A stretch of DNA of 64,000 bases from CAWIUB01 sp963839995 (GCA_963839995.1 CAWIXH010000007.1:62001-126000), one strand, 5' to 3'; positions 52,241 through 61,553 are shown, numbered from the stretch's first letter. Translations and numbers: made by a program. The notes: generated from the sequence alone by a model not told the origin.

Positions 52241-52663
52241 TCATGGGCACGTCTCGCCGATCTTGACGACGGAGAATGTGACGCGGGTATCGGAATTCAG
52301 CGGCGCTCCTGGAGCCACATCCTGGGCGCAGACGACCCAGTCCCGGTCGACAATCTGGTGTCGCGCCGCGCCCGTCGCGTCCTTCGAGAACGAAATGAAC
52401 AGTGGATTCCCCAGCACTCGTTGTAGATCGTCCTGCGCCGTCTGGAGCACCTGCCCGACCTCGTCGGGCATTACCGCCCCGCTACCGGGGTTGTCACTAG
52501 CGCTCGCCTCGGCCCACCCCGAATTACCCTCACTCGACGCGCTAGCGGCGCTGACCGAGGCCGCTGCCGAGCCTGAGAGCGGCGCTGGGCCCTGATTTCC
52601 GGACGAGCATCCCGCGAGCGACGCGGTTACGACGCCAGCCGCTACCAGCGAAACGACCTTCAT
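52241..52663 (-). CDS. PASTA-domain lipoprotein
   Basis: 140 residues. The signal peptide ends in a lipobox SLAGCSSG at about residue 18; a Ser/Ala-rich linker of ~45 residues follows, and a single PASTA-like domain (MPDEVGQVLQTAQDDLQRVL, then RHQIVDRDWVVCAQDVAPGA and VTFSVVKIGE) ends the protein. PASTA domains bind muropeptides or cell-wall lipid II in kinases; free lipoprotein forms are common in actinobacteria. A GGGAAG ribosome site precedes ATG 52663. Confidence 0.85.
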   Translation of the reverse strand: MKVVSLVAAGVVTASLAGCSSGNQGPAPLSGSAAASVSAASASSEGNSGWAEASASDNPGSGAVMPDEVGQVLQTAQDDLQRVLGNPLFISFSKDATGAARHQIVDRDWVVCAQDVAPGAPLNSDTRVTFSVVKIGETCP

Positions 52664-52845
52664 GCGCTTCCCGCCGTTACCTTCAAGGTTTGTCGTGAAG
52701 ACCCGCTACGTTGTCCGCCCGCGGACTGCTTCGCTGACCATTCGTCTTAACGATCAGAGCCGAGCTCACCGACCGGATACTAGTCGCGGACCTAGTCGGC
52801 GAGCATCGTTCGCAGCTGTCGTGCACCGAAGACCAGAGCACGGCC

Positions 52846-53476
52846 TCAAACCTCGACGTTCAGTCCTTTACCACGGAACGCCGCGACGCGGTTCGCCTTC
52901 GCGGCCCTCGGCGTGGCTCTGGTGGCCGCAGCGTGCGTGGGCGGGTTGAACGGTGGGCCGGGGGCGTTAGCCCATCCCCGTCCACGACTGTCACAGCAGC
53001 GGCCGACTCGCTCGGCTGCCCGCGAGGCGGCGGGTAGCCCGAGGTGCGAGCCGACCGCTCCGGATTGGTCGTGTGCGGGCAGCGTCCTGTCGGGGATGAC
53101 GCCGATGGCGCGGGCGAGGCGAGTGGGCCGATTCGGTGAGGCGGCCCTGGTTCGAGGATCCGGTGTTGCCTGAAGTGACTCGAGCTTGGAGCCGACGTTC
53201 ACGATTACATCCGCTGTATCTCTGAGCGTGTGGTTTCGCAGATCACGGAATATTGGAAGTTTGGCGAGAAATGGGAGCGGATTCTTGTCATGTACCGTCA
53301 CCTGCGCGGACACGTTAGTGGTTAGTCTTGCGTCGTAGAGTACGTGCAGCGTCAGCGCGATAGATTTCAGGTGACGTTCCTTTACACTGCCCTGAACTGT
53401 TTCTTTGCCGGCGCCTTCAGCTATAGCCCAAACACCGAGTGCGATGCCACCAGCCAAGGCACCTGCAACCAGCTTG
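52846..53476 (-). pseudogene. Secreted/membrane protein gene broken by the IS3 element
   Basis: Reads KLVAGALAGGIALGVWAIAE (membrane anchor), then a beta-rich region TVQGSVKERHLKSIALTLHV, FLAKLPIFRDLRNH and DTADVIVNVGSKLESL. Beyond ~residue 115 the frame becomes Arg/Pro-rich and probably no longer matches the original end. Its first codons lie beyond the IS: removing 53477-55140 joins GTG 55169 (VSGRSHAARN) in frame to KLVAG. The function of the host gene is unknown. Confidence 0.7.
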
Positions 53477-53522
53477 TGAACCTCCCCCAAAACCGTGAAG
53501 GCATGCGCTATGAGGAGTAGTC

Positions 53523-53813
53523 ATGCCAGAGAAGCGAAGGAAGTTCGACAAGGAGTTTCGTGAGGGGGCTGTGCGGATCGTCCGGGAGACCGGCAAATCG
53601 ATCGCGCAGGTCGCTCGTGATCTCGGGATCAACGAGGGAACGCTGGGTAACTGGTTTGCCAAGGATCGTGCCGAGCGGGAGGGCACCGACGGGCTGTCCG
53701 TCGCGGACATCGACGAGTTGAAGCGGCTGCGCAGCGAGAACGCCCAGCTGCGGATGGAGCGCGATGTCCTCAAGCGCTCCGTGGTCCTGTGGGTGAAGGA
53801 GGCGACGAAGTGA
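53523..53813 (+). CDS. IS3-family transposase OrfA (HTH protein)
   Basis: 96 residues: KFDKEFREGAVRIVRETGKS, then VARDLGINEGTLGNW form the helix-turn-helix, and the C-terminal leucine-zipper-like LKRLRSENAQLRMERDVLKR mediates dimerisation. GAGGAG precedes ATG 53523. Its stop overlaps the GTG of orfB, suggesting stop-start coupling rather than the ribosomal frameshift used by many IS3 members. Confidence 0.93.
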   Translation: MPEKRRKFDKEFREGAVRIVRETGKSIAQVARDLGINEGTLGNWFAKDRAEREGTDGLSVADIDELKRLRSENAQLRMERDVLKRSVVLWVKEATK

Positions 53814-54715
53814 GCGTGGCACGCTTCATCGCCGACCAGAGGACCTTCTACCGCGTCCCGTACGCGGTGTGCTGCGCGATCCTGGGGGTCAGCGTGTCCT
53901 GGCTCTACAAGTGGATCAAGGACGAACCACGGCCCCAACAGCGGCGCCGTGCCGCATTGGACGCCGCCGTGCTGGCGATGTTCGTCGCTTCCAAGCGCAC
54001 CTACGGCTCGCCGCGTATCCACGTCGACCTGCTGGAGGCCGGCTGGACAGTGAGCGTGAACACGGTCGCGGACTCGATGCGCCGTCAAGGACTGCAGGGC
54101 CGTAAACCCAAGCACAGCAAGGGATTGACGAAGCAAGACAGGAAAGCACCCAAGTTCCCGGACCTGCTCGAGCGGGACTTCACCGCCCCGGCGCCGAACC
54201 TGAAGTGGTGCGGGGACATAACCGAGATCCCGACCGATGAAGGCAAGCTCTACCTCGCTACCGTCCTTGATCTTTTCTCTCGCAAGCTGCTGGCCTGCCC
54301 AACCAGCGAGCATCCGAACGCGCAGCTGGCCCGCGACGCGATCAAGATCGCCGCCACGGTCCGCGGCGGCCGGAAGAAGATCGATGGCGTGATCTTCCAC
54401 ACCGACCGCGGCTCGACATACACCGCGTCGAGTTTCACCCTGCTGTGTAAGGACAAACTCGGTATCAGGCAGTCGATGGGCAGGGTCGGTTCGTGTTTCG
54501 ACAACGCCGCCGCGGAGTCGTTCTTCTCCACCCTCGAGCACGAGGTCCTGTCCCGGCACCACTTCACCACCAAAGCCGAAGCACGCACCGTGGTCCTCGC
54601 CTGGTGCCACGAGTTCTACAACACCAGCCGGCGGCACAGTTCGGCGGCGATGATGACGCCGAACGACTACGAGCACGCCGCCGCACAACCTGGCCAGGGG
54701 CAGGAGGCGGCCTGA
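53810..54715 (+). CDS. IS3-family transposase OrfB (integrase core)
   Basis: 301 residues. An HTH_21-like start (RFIADQRTFYRVPYAVCCAI, YGSPRIHVDLLEAGW) leads into the rve core: WCGDITEIPTDEGKLYLATV (Asp), VIFHTDRGSTYTA (Asp) and GSCFDNAAAESFFSTLEHEV (Glu). All three catalytic residues are present, so the enzyme appears functional. GTG 53810 overlaps the orfA stop, with GAAGGAGG upstream; its stop overlaps the passenger gene's ATG. Confidence 0.94.
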   Translation: MSVARFIADQRTFYRVPYAVCCAILGVSVSWLYKWIKDEPRPQQRRRAALDAAVLAMFVASKRTYGSPRIHVDLLEAGWTVSVNTVADSMRRQGLQGRKPKHSKGLTKQDRKAPKFPDLLERDFTAPAPNLKWCGDITEIPTDEGKLYLATVLDLFSRKLLACPTSEHPNAQLARDAIKIAATVRGGRKKIDGVIFHTDRGSTYTASSFTLLCKDKLGIRQSMGRVGSCFDNAAAESFFSTLEHEVLSRHHFTTKAEARTVVLAWCHEFYNTSRRHSSAAMMTPNDYEHAAAQPGQGQEAA

Positions 54716-55107
54716 TGAGCACACCGACCCCGTCGAGTGACGTTTCCGTGACGGCAGCAGGCTGCCCAGCCTGCGGACAGCAGCTGCCCGCAGGGCGATC
54801 CCGACGCTTCTGCTCACCGGCGTGCCGCCAAGCGGCTTACCGCCGACGCCACCAACCAGACACCCGCGAGGTCCCGTTGGCGCGCAATCGGTCACGGCGG
54901 GAAGGCACCGTCTACCAGTGCCCGGACTGCGAAACGCGCTACTTCGCCGAACAGTGGTGCCCCGACTGCTCACGGCCCTGCCGACGCCTCGGCCCAGGCG
55001 GCATCTGCCCCTGCTGTGAGGAGGTGATCATCATCGCCGAGCTCACCGGTGAAACCGCCGGCGCAAGCCAACACTTGCCCATGATCAGCAACCCCATCCA
55101 TCATTGA
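54715..55107 (+). CDS. Zinc-ribbon passenger protein inside the IS3 element
   Basis: 130 residues. Two Cys clusters: CPACGQQLPAGRSRRFCSPA with CRQAAYRRRH (a zf-like C2C2 motif ending in a basic helix), and YQCPDCETRYFAEQWCPDCS followed by CRRLG and CPCCEE. It starts in TGATG overlap with orfB, so it is translated with the transposase. It is probably a DNA-binding or accessory factor of transposition; I know no assigned function. Confidence 0.75.
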   Translation: MSTPTPSSDVSVTAAGCPACGQQLPAGRSRRFCSPACRQAAYRRRHQPDTREVPLARNRSRREGTVYQCPDCETRYFAEQWCPDCSRPCRRLGPGGICPCCEEVIIIAELTGETAGASQHLPMISNPIHH

Positions 55108-55169
55108 ACAAGCCTCCACGATTCGAGGGGAAGCTCATTGTTCCTCGCAGCGTGGCTTCGGCCGCTCAC

Positions 55170-56000
55170 CACTCGCCTGCCTGCTTCAATCGGATACCTA
55201 GCCACGGCCGCCGCCCTCTCCCTTCACAGATAGTAGTTGATGCACGTCGAGCGGTCACTGGGCGCGATCCCAGATCGACAGTGCGCACGACAACTATCAC
55301 CCGACGCGATGAACCGCACGTACGGTAGTAGTTTGCTTCGAATGGTCATGCCCGGGCACGAGCCGACGCCATCCAGCACAGCTTGGACGTCGTCCATGCG
55401 TTCATCCATCGACCGGGACCGTCAACCCGGTCGGACATGCCCGTACCCCGCTTGCCGACCACGATCAGACGGGAGAAGGAGGCAGTCGGCCCAGGAAACG
55501 CACCAGCCGCGGCTCCTCCCAGGGCCACCTCCACATTTGGAGACCAAGCCCGGCACGAGAATCAGGTCTCGTCGCCCACGACCTGATACGCGATACAGAC
55601 CCGACCCCTCTTGGCGTACTGCGCTTTCCGGTGCCCGCTCCCAGCCGCGATCCGCCCAACCACCACTCGCGAGCCTCATAAGTAGAGCCGCCCGACACGC
55701 CAGGCAGGAATGACCTAACCGCCCCGCTCCGCGTGCCGGAAGCGATCGTCATAGGGTCGCCTCGGACGCCGCTACCACATCCACGGAGAAGTTTCGCGAA
55801 CCGCCTCGATCTGCGCGCCTATCTTGACGAGCCCCCGCTCCGAGCGGGAGCGGCGCAGATGTGATCCTCCGCGTCGGTCGACGGTCGCATGCTTTCACCA
55901 ACATGCCGATGACAGCAGCGATCGAACAGGGCGAGCCTTCACCTACCTACATCGCAGCGTCTTGGGACGCATGTCGACGGATTTCGGTTGAGGCCAGGCA
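55170..56000. other. Long stretch without a supportable gene
   Basis: About 830 bases between the broken host gene and the small Gly-rich peptide gene. GC content is lower than in genes around it and frames on both strands lack family likeness or ribosome sites. It probably contains decayed DNA and the promoter of the broken gene. Confidence 0.5.
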
Positions 56001-56204
56001 TTACTTCCCACCGGAACCCCCACCACCGGATCCCCCGCCAGAGCTGCCTCCCGCAAGGCTGTGGAGAAACGCGGCGAGCCCATTGGCGACGTGAACGAGA
56101 AAGTCCCATACAGCTTGCGTAGCGTTTGCGGCAGCATCCGGCGCTGTCACCGCGAAGAATATCAAGAACGCGACGACGGCGAACCCGGTGAGCTTCTTGA
56201 CCAC
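56001..56204 (-). CDS. Small secreted or membrane peptide with Gly/Ser tail
   Basis: 67 residues: VKKLTGFAVVAFLIFFAVTA is a signal or membrane anchor, then DAAANATQAVWDFLVHVANG and LAAFLHSLAGG, and a tail rich in Gly and Ser ending GGSGGK. A CGGAG ribosome-like site precedes the GTG. Similar tiny proteins occur in actinomycetes without known role. The Gly/Ser tail resembles a flexible linker. Confidence 0.6.
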   Translation of the reverse strand: MVKKLTGFAVVAFLIFFAVTAPDAAANATQAVWDFLVHVANGLAAFLHSLAGGSSGGGSGGGGSGGK

Positions 56205-56953
56205 GCCGGCTCCGTTTCGGAGTCAATACATAGATCTTTGCACTTCTCTATCGCAAATCTCCGCTCCCCGCCTGGATCTGTCACCATGCGTCCGCTCGGG
56301 TCGGCCCGGATGCTCGCCGCCACGAGCGTCCACGTACTCCAGCATCGAATGCCCACCGCTTGACGCGGTGGAGTCGAAACGCTGAGCGTAGGTCAGCCGC
56401 TGACCTTGGTCACAGCCACTACGTTGGGATTTGGTCGTCGCCGACAGAACCTCGGCCTCATCAACGAACATGTCGATGAGCCTGACAACTCGTAATCGCC
56501 GACGGCCGACTATTTGGAACCCCACAGGCTACGGCCTTCGTCGTAGCCGTTTGTGCGATTACGCCTGAGCGCCGTCCGGGGTCAAGCAGCTCGACCCCGC
56601 CCCGCGTGCGTCCTAGCCAACAGCCGATCAGCCAGCGCGGGTCAACGACCGCGCCGGCTGCCGATCGGCCCGGTCGCGGGGCTGGCAATCCCCTGATTCC
56701 GTAGAGACTCTGGTTAGTCCCCATGCCCCCTGCGGGAGGCGCCGCGACGGCGTGAAAATGATCGCGGGGCTGTCCGCCGACGCCGTCGTTTCCTTGGCAC
56801 TCGAGGCCGCTGGTTAGTCAGGCGCCGGGGCCCTGCCTGAAGGGTCGCGCACTGTCGCTACGAGCACGCCGGTCAGATTTTCGGTTCCCTACCGGACCCC
56901 CGGACAGCCCCGCTGAACCCCATTCAACCGGGGAGGGGCGAAGGAGGCCAGCG
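56205..56953. other. Upstream region of the IS110 transposase, no gene seen
   Basis: About 750 bases. The last ~100 include a possible hairpin region and GAAGGAGG before the transposase GTG. The rest shows no gene or RNA. IS110 ends have no clear inverted repeats, so its left boundary could not be placed. Confidence 0.5.
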
Positions 56954-58291
56954 GTGCAGCAGCCGATCGAGATCGACGTTGACGAACGGGAACAGGTGGT
57001 GGCTCGGGTGGCCGGGATCGATGTGGCCAAGGCCAGCGGGATGGTGTGCACGCGGGTGCCGCACGAGTCGATCCCGGGCCGGAGGGTCACCAAGGTGTGG
57101 CCGGTCGGTTCCGACACCGACGCGCTGCTTGAACTTGCAGACCACCTGGTCTGCGATGGCATCGAGCGCGCGGTCTTGGAGTCGACCTCGGACTACTGGC
57201 GTCCGTTCTACTACATTCTCGCCGCGCGCGGACTGACGGTGTGGCTGGTCAACGCCACCCAGGCCAAGAACGTCCCGGGCCGGCCGAAGACGGACAAGAT
57301 CGACGCGGTGTGGCTGGCCAAGCTCGCCGAGAAGTCGATGGTCTCACCGTCGTTCGTGCCCGCCGAGCCGATGCGCCAGGTGCGAGACCTGGCCCGGACC
57401 CGCTTCGACCTGGTCGCCGACCGCACCCGGGTCAAGCAGCGGGTGGAGAAGCTGCTCGAAGACGCCCTGATCAAGATCGGCTCGGTGCTCACCGACATCC
57501 ACGGTGTCACCGGGCGGGCGATCCTCGACGCGCTGATCAGCGGGCAACGCAACCCGAAGCTGCTCGCCGAACTGGCCAAAGGCCGGGCCCGAGCCCGGCG
57601 CGGCGACCTGCAGCGCGCGCTGCACGGCCGCTTCACCGAGCACCACGCCCGCCTGGCCCGGCTGCTGCTCGACCAGATTGACGAGCTGAACAACCACATC
57701 AACCAGGTCACCGCGCTGCTCGACCAGGCGATCGGCGCACTACCAGAGCTCACCGTCCCGGCCCCTGCCGGCACCACGATCAACACCGGGCCGGACGGCG
57801 TGAACGCCGCCGTGCAACGGCTATGCCAGATTCCCGGCGCCGGACCGGATAGCGTGCGCGCGGTGATCGGCGAGATCGGCCTGGATATGACCGTGTTCGG
57901 CACCCACCAACGGTTATGCGCGTGGGCCAAGACCTCCCCGCGCACCAAACAATCCGGCCGCAGAAACGGCAAAGCCAGCACCGGCAAGGGCAACCCCTAC
58001 CTGAAAGCCGCCCTCGGGCAGATGGCCACCGGCGCCGCCAAGACCGACACCTTCCTCGGCGAACGCTACCGACGCCTGATCAAACGCATGCCCAAGGCCA
58101 AAGCACGCAGCGCCCTCGAACGCTCCATCCTCGTGATCATCTTCCACATGCTCGCCGACCCCCGCGTCGAGTTCGTCGACCTCGGCGCCGACTTCTACAC
58201 CCGTCGCATCGACAAGACCCGCCGCACCCACCAACTCACACGGCAACTGCAGGCGCTCGGCTACACCGTCACCCTCACCGCCGCGGCCTGA
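56954..58291 (+). CDS. IS110-family transposase (DEDD type)
   Basis: 445 residues. The N-terminal RuvC-like DEDD domain begins VARVAGIDVAKASGMVCTRV and includes the GRPKTDKIDAVWLAKLAE motif; the C-terminal Transposase_20 domain has LCQIPGAGPDSVRAVIGEIG and the catalytic-Ser region WAKTSPRTKQSG with GNPYLKAALGQMA. A GGAGG ribosome site lies before GTG 56954. IS110 enzymes are guided by a bridge RNA encoded in the element's end; such an RNA would lie in the flanking non-coding DNA here. Confidence 0.94.
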   Translation: MQQPIEIDVDEREQVVARVAGIDVAKASGMVCTRVPHESIPGRRVTKVWPVGSDTDALLELADHLVCDGIERAVLESTSDYWRPFYYILAARGLTVWLVNATQAKNVPGRPKTDKIDAVWLAKLAEKSMVSPSFVPAEPMRQVRDLARTRFDLVADRTRVKQRVEKLLEDALIKIGSVLTDIHGVTGRAILDALISGQRNPKLLAELAKGRARARRGDLQRALHGRFTEHHARLARLLLDQIDELNNHINQVTALLDQAIGALPELTVPAPAGTTINTGPDGVNAAVQRLCQIPGAGPDSVRAVIGEIGLDMTVFGTHQRLCAWAKTSPRTKQSGRRNGKASTGKGNPYLKAALGQMATGAAKTDTFLGERYRRLIKRMPKAKARSALERSILVIIFHMLADPRVEFVDLGADFYTRRIDKTRRTHQLTRQLQALGYTVTLTAAA

Positions 58292-58944
58292 CCACCAGCA
58301 CCCCGCCGACCCCGGTCACGTCACCACCCGGGTCACCTCATGCTGCCCGCGTCACCTCGGATTTTCCGGTCAGTGGGATCTTGACTTGTTGATGTTCCTT
58401 CTGGCCTGCCGCCGACCGGTGCCGTTGGGTGCCGCCCGCAGCCGGTGTCAAGTGCTGGCCGGTTCGCGCACTGAGGTCATGCGAGCGACGGCACCAGACG
58501 CTGGCAAGGCAGTCGATACTCGGCGATCGCGCCCCCTTCATGCCGAGTCGGCCCAGCCTTTCGAAAAGTTGGGACTGCTGTCCGAGCACCGCCAGCCGCG
58601 TCACTTGTTGCGCACGGCAGTGTCTGGCTACTCCTACCTGGACCGCGTTGACCACCCGGCAATAAGTGACGCGCCTCGTCGGACCTCGCCTGGCCGACGA
58701 GCCGACGGCGACCATGGCGGCAGGCGGCAGGCGGCAGCATCGCGGAGCACACGCTATCCGTCTCGCTCGGTGCGGCTCAACGATCGGTGCGGCTCAACGA
58801 TCAGTGTCTGCCAGCCGACGCCCGCGCAGATCAGACCGAATGTGCCCGGTCAAAGGGCCTGGCGTTTAGCGGATCTGCTTGATATGCAGGTGATCGTGAA
58901 GCTCCTCGTCTCGGCTGACGTCCGGGACAGGGGCGTTGAACAGC
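58292..58944. other. Non-coding stretch between IS110 and repeat copy B
   Basis: About 650 bases with no supported gene; includes copy 2 of the 22-bp repeat at 58655-58676. The first ~100 bases are a Pro/Ala-free, C-rich region that could belong to the right end of the IS110 element. Confidence 0.45.
58655..58676. repeat. 22-bp dispersed repeat, copy 2
   Basis: Identical to 51954-51975, in the same orientation, 6.7 kb apart. Confidence 0.65.
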
Positions 58945-59236
58945 GCCCCGTCTCGGGGAGGGTTCCGAAACGGGGCGTTCGCCGCTGCCGATCGGCGGGC
59001 CTTGCGGCACCCCCGTTGGACGCAAGACCTCCGCGGGTCGGCAGCGACAGGGCTGAAGCTTGCCACGTCAACCCACGCCGCCACCCGAGGGTGTCCGCTT
59101 CTTGCAACAGCATTTTCTGTCACTTGACGTGGTCAGGCGGGCGCGTAACGTTGCTGCCCGAGAGGTCCGCGTCGCTTCCCCCGTGGCGATGACGGGCCTC
59201 TCGCCACATTCCGTCGTCGTCCTGACGGCAGCCGGA
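58945..59236. repeat. Structured dispersed repeat, copy B
   Basis: About 292 bases matching copy A at 46341-46630. The 5' hairpin (GCCCCGTCTCGG...CCGAAACGGGGC) and the 3' hairpin (GAGAGG...CCTCTC) are both kept. Copy B ends seven bases before the left end of the 1.8-kb DDE element. Confidence 0.85.
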
Positions 59237-59243
59237 CGTCTAA

Positions 59244-61047
59244 CGCGGATTTCCACGTAACTGGTTGGCCAAGGTTGCTGATGGCCGGCTGGTCGATCCG
59301 GTCAATGGATTCCCTTGTTCGGGGCTGTTCTGGGGCCTGGTACGTCGAGGGACTGTCCTACGCCCAAGCAGGCGCGCGCTTCGGCTACACCCGGTGGGCG
59401 ATGATCGACCTGGTGCGCCGGTGGCGGGCCGGGAAACTGGACCTGTTCGCCCCACCGCGCAAGCCCGGACCGCGGCCGGGGGTGGCGCCGGGCAAGCAGC
59501 GGGTACGCGCCCGGGTGATCGAGCTACGCCGGGCCGGGCTGTCGACCTACGAGATCTCGGCCCGGTTGGCCGGCGAGAACACGCCCGCTCAACCGCACCT
59601 CGGTCGCCGAGATCCTCGCCGAGGAGGGGTTCGGTCGGCTGCTGCGCCGCCCCCAACCCGAGGCCAGCGCCAGCCCGGCCACCGCCGGCCGCGACACCCG
59701 ACTGCCCCGCACGCGGGTCATCGACCTCACCAGCTGGCCGGCCCGGGTGGACTCCACCCGCGCCGGGTTGCTGCTCGTGCTGCCCGACCTCGCCGCGCTC
59801 GGCCTACCCGCTCTGGCCCGCCGTGCCGGCTACCCCGGCACCCGGGTCATCCCGGCCGTGTCGTGGCTGCTGTCGCTACTGGTGGCACTGAAATTGACCC
59901 GCACCCGGCGGGTCTCGCACGTCGATGACCTGCTCGCCGACCCGGCCGCGGCGATGCTGGCCGGCATGGCCGTGCTGCCGAAGAAGTCCGCGCTGACCGG
60001 CTACTCCTACCGGCTCGCCCACGACCACCAGCAACGCTTCCTGGCCGCCCTGGACCAGCAGATGATCGCCAAGGGGCTGGCCAGCAGCAGCGAAGCGATC
60101 TTCGACCTGGACTTCCACGCCGTCATGCACTGGGGGCACGACCCCGCGCTGGAAAAGCACTACGTGCCGACCCGTTCCCAACGCGCCCGGTCGGTGCTGA
60201 CCTTCTTCGCCCAAGACACCGGCACCCACAACCTGGTCTACGCCAACGCCGACATCTCCAAAGCCAGCCAGGCCCACGAGGTCATCGCCTTCTGCGACCA
60301 CTGGAAACAAGCCTCCGGGCGCGACCCGGCGATGCTGGTCATGGACCAGAAGGTCACCACCCAGCCGATACTCGGCGAACTCGACGCCCGCGGGATCACC
60401 TTCCTCACCCTGCGCATGCGCTCCCCGGCCCTGGTGCGTCACATCAACAGCCTCACCCCGGCCGAGTTCACAACGATCACACTCGACCGGCCCGGCCCCC
60501 ACAACCGACCCCGCGTGCACGAAGATCGGGCCGTCGCGCTGACCAACTACCCCGGTACCGTCCGACAACTGGTCGTCACCGGACTCGGCCGCGAGGCACC
60601 CACGGTGATCATCACCAACGAGCGGCACGCCAGCATCCGCGAGCTGATCAACCGCTACGCCCGCCGGATGACCATCGAACAACGCCTCGCCGAGATCATC
60701 ACCGCGTTCCACGCCGACGCCCTGTCCTCGACCGTCAACATCAACGTCGACCTCGACATCATGCTCGCCGTGCTCGCCCAAGCCCTGCTCGCCGCCCTAC
60801 GCGCCCGCCTACCCGGCTACGCGACCGTCACCCCCGACGTCATCCAACGCCGCTTCCTCGAAACCCCCGGCCACATCATCACCAGCAGCCAGGCCATCAC
60901 CGTGCGCCTCGAACGCCGCGCCTACAGCCCCGTCCTACGCAAAGCCGACCTGCCCGCCGACACCACCATCCCCTGGCTCGACAACAAGATCATCCGATAC
61001 GAGTTCGCCTGAAACCTTGCGCCGAACCTCCTGCGTGGAAATCCGCG
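59244..61047 (+). mobile_element. 1.8-kb DDE insertion sequence with CTAA target duplication
   Basis: Perfect 14-bp inverted ends CGCGGATTTCCACG (59244-59257) and its reverse complement (61034-61047), flanked by CTAA on both sides (59240-59243, 61048-61051). CTAA fits the YTAR target described for IS701-type elements. It contains one transposase reading, frameshifted once, and interrupts a VOC-protein gene. Confidence 0.88.
59281..61012 (+). pseudogene. DDE transposase with N-terminal HTH, one frameshift
   Basis: The first frame (59281 to ~59588) gives a helix-turn-helix, SYAQAGARFGYTRWAMIDLV and LSTYEISARLAGEN. One base over, LNRTSVAEILAEEGFGRLLR and RTRVIDLTSWPARVDSTRAG lead into the catalytic part: IFDLDFHAVMHWG (Asp), AMLVMDQKVTTQPI (Asp) and YARRMTIEQRLAEIITAFH (Glu). 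The shift is at CCC near 59588, where one extra C breaks an otherwise clean gene. It may be a mutation, an assembly error or a programmed +1/-1 site. Confidence 0.8.
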
Positions 61048-61051
61048 CTAA

Positions 61052-61268
61052 CCGGGCCATCGTCGCGTCCAGGTCGTCGCACATCAGGTACAGCTCGTGA
61101 GCAGGCGGGCCGTCGGCCGGATGCACGGCGAGCTCGACGGGAGGAAGTTTGAAGATCAGCCAGCCGGCGCCAGCATCGACATGCGGGTAGTCGAGCACGT
61201 CCCGGAAGAAAGCCCGATCGGCCTCGGCGTCATGACTGTAGATGATGACGTGGCCACCGTTGATCACG
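61052..61268 (-). pseudogene. VOC-family protein truncated by the DDE element
   Basis: From GTG 61268: INGGHVIIYSHDAEADRAFF, RDVLDYPHVDAGAGWLIFKL and ELYLMCDDLDATMARL, a first VOC module plus part of the second, then the sequence runs into the element. The missing C-terminal part is not recognisable on the far side, where a repeat lies. Confidence 0.75.
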
Positions 61269-61553
61269 CAGCCAGCGTAGCGAGCACGCTCGAGTGCCAG
61301 CGTTGCCGAGGCCAGACCGGAGGCATACACCATTAGCGAACCTTCGGGACGGTCGCGAGCACCTTCATTTGTCTGAGCAGCAGTAACGTCAGCGCCTCGA
61401 TTTCGGTGAGTCGGCGTCGAACGTGAGGAGACACCCGAGCGCACCAGCCGACGGCTGAGACTTGGCCGAAGCCCGTGGCTTGTCTGTCGTAGGGTGTCGT
61501 CCTCAGCCGGCTGCCGCGACACGACCCAGCCGCCGGCACTTGGAGGCGAGGCA

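Larger units (their letters stand above)
53477..55137 (+). mobile_element. IS3-family insertion sequence with zinc-ribbon passenger
   Basis: 1.66 kb. Terminal inverted repeats of 26 bp with 19 matches (left 53477-53502 starting TGAACCTCCCCC; right 55112-55137, whose reverse starts TGAGCTTCCCCT). Flanks carry a 3-bp duplication TTG (53474-53476, 55138-55140), the size typical of IS3. It holds orfA, orfB and a third gene that lies within the repeats, and breaks a host gene on the other strand. Confidence 0.88.
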
